Part shown: positions 45,481-46,067 of the stretch, piece by piece
Numbering within the stretch: position 1 is the stretch's first letter
Layout: each line of letters starts with the position of its first letter
Assembly (NCBI GenBank): GCA_937958005.1
Contig: CALGOB010000003.1
Coordinates: 1 to 46,067, forward strand
Direction of reading: 5' to 3'
DNA from: an uncultured Cyclobacteriaceae bacterium
GTDB lineage: Bacteria > Bacteroidota > Bacteroidia > Cytophagales > Cyclobacteriaceae
DNA length: 46,067 bases
Program-made: the position numbers and the translations under genes
Notes under the pieces: model-generated
Told to the model about the DNA's origin: nothing
The model's input: the letters and a program-made list of their open reading frames with translations, nothing else
Databases searched by the model: none

Positions 45481-45600
45481 CCTGATCGGGTATTCCGAAT
45501 TATTCGGTTGGGCACTCCCTACTCTTCTGCGAGCGCTACAGCTTTCTCTGTGGAGGCACTGAGTCGATTATTCATTATTGCCCGTAGATAGGGTCTACCT
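45481..45600 (+). repeat. Structured repeat A, copy 6 (long form)
   Basis: The long module sits in the first hairpin position: TACTCTTCTGC, 19-nt loop, GTGGAGG (stem 45524-45530 with 45550-45556, all 7 pairs possible), then GAGTCGATTATTCATTATTG and CCCGTAGATAGG. The second hairpin and the TTGGTTCATT end are missing. Confidence 0.78.
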
Positions 45601-45644
45601 GAATTTAACTTTGACATAAAAAGCATAACTATTTCATGGCGAAT

Positions 45645-45690
45645 AAAAAAAAATAAGCTTTCAAAGACTAATCTGAGCTTATTTTCACAA
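45645..45690 (-). terminator. Strong minus-strand terminator of unknown gene
   Basis: Perfect 10-bp stem AAAATAAGCT / AGCTTATTTT (45650-45659 and 45676-45685). On the minus strand it is followed by at least seven further Ts. No minus-strand gene is visible between 45690 and the window end, so what it terminates is unknown. Confidence 0.65.
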
Positions 45691-45707
45691 TAAGTATTGC
45701 ACTGATT

Positions 45708-45850
45708 TTAAACCCGAATGATGCAATAGAAATTTGATGCAAACCATGACTAACAGTCATTTAGCCACTTAAATCCTAATTTCCTACTCACCATAATGGA
45801 GACTATGTCTGCGTTGCAAATCAGAATTTAAGCAGCTATCTAGTGTCTGT
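45708..45850 (-). repeat. Palindromic element P, copy 4 (inverted, truncated)
   Basis: Reverse-orientation copy starting TTAAACCCGAATGATGCA. It includes the long central part shared with copy 2 (GGAAATTAGGATTTAAGTGG when reversed). It breaks off at TATCTAG, where a new sequence TGTCTGTCCGAT begins; the far terminal repeat is missing. Confidence 0.75.
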
Positions 45851-45988
45851 CCGATATTTAAAAAATGTTTACTTGGGCAGCTGCAAGGCTAAAAATGGGA
45901 TTTTTTCAATTCTGAGTTTTTGTTGAATATCGATAGCATTTGTTCTTAATCTGGGTTTTAAGTGTTAAATTAGATCAAAACTCGGCGT

Positions 45989-46067
45989 ATGAGATCAGGA
46001 TTTTCACAAGTACTACAAATCAACTCACTTCCAATAGAAGAAGTCCGTATTCCCGTCAATAAAGGTC
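45989..46067 (+). CDS. Partial reading frame at the window end
   Basis: ATG at 45989 opens a frame MRSGFSQVLQINSLPIEEVR that runs through 26 codons off the window. It lies about 140 bp inside an apparent insertion in P4. By position and the I-P-(V/L)-x-(K/S)-x type stretch it could be the start of a transposase, but I cannot name the family. Confidence 0.35.
   Translation, partial: MRSGFSQVLQINSLPIEEVRIPVNKG

Larger units (their letters stand above)
45147..46067. other. Repeat cluster to the window end
   Basis: In order: a partial left end of repeat A (45150-45176), repeat C2 (45184-45320), a 160-bp unique AT-rich stretch, repeat A6 (45481-45600), a minus-strand terminator (45645-45690), element P4 (45708-45850), and a sequence that may be the start of an insertion element with a reading frame running off the end. 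No intact gene. Confidence 0.55.

Noticed and set aside
30779-45850. CRISPR array from recurrent palindromic repeats
   Set aside because: Copies are kilobases apart, not regularly spaced, and no cas genes are present.

Overview
The window is low-GC (AT-rich) DNA from a member of the Bacteroidota, most likely a marine Cytophagales relative. This is inferred from a giant secreted protein with a type IX secretion (T9SS) sorting tail, a PorE-like OmpA protein, a PorV/PorQ-like barrel, a Lacal_2735-family small protein, MORN/YwqK-type secreted proteins and mostly Shine-Dalgarno-poor starts. It is a chromosomal segment of housekeeping and envelope genes. I see no tRNA, rRNA, CRISPR array or intact insertion sequence, but the longer intergenic gaps are filled with several families of dispersed, structured repeats.

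Layout. 1-473 repeat B1 and the topA terminator. 474-4048 topA (-), sixA (+) and a membrane-anchored TlpA-like thioredoxin (-). 4188-6439 a two-gene operon: a secreted coiled-coil-like protein and a lipoprotein. 6908-20404 one 4498-residue cell-surface protein, flanked by two direct copies of repeat A. 20405-21145 a dense structured stretch: a hairpin across the stop codon, repeat A2, a terminator, inverted repeat A3 and a pseudoknot-like fold. 21146-23079 rsmE, an alpha/beta hydrolase and a 56-residue Lacal_2735 protein. 23138-26111 a tight minus-strand operon fabH, unknown gene, MORN-repeat protein. 26606-30319 a PorE-like protein, then an SRAP-family protein lacking its catalytic cysteine that overlaps a YheT-type hydrolase gene. 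30320-31235 repeats and a possible transposase remnant. 31236-33882 pyruvate dehydrogenase E2, then hslV-arsC. 33883-34384 composite repeats. 34382-37593 a lipoprotein, a quinone reductase and an unknown secreted protein. 37901-40767 an operon of a PorV/PorQ-like protein and a helix-hairpin-helix/beta-barrel protein. 40823-44493 a MORN protein, an Omp85 protein, yidD and a lipoprotein. 44699-45025 trxA. 45147-46067 composite repeats and the start of an unidentified reading frame.

Genes working together: much of the content serves the envelope (surface adhesin-like protein, T9SS-type components, Omp85 barrel, YidD, lipoproteins, TlpA). The rest is housekeeping (TopA, RsmE, FabH, E2, HslV, thioredoxin).

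The least explained material is the repeats. Family A carries a 7-bp stem with an invariant 19-nt loop in four copies, with base changes that preserve pairing in three of them. This hairpin sits in either of two host hairpins of the element, and several copies lie directly downstream of same-strand genes. Family P is a palindromic, MITE-like element with up to 20-bp perfect terminal inverted repeats.
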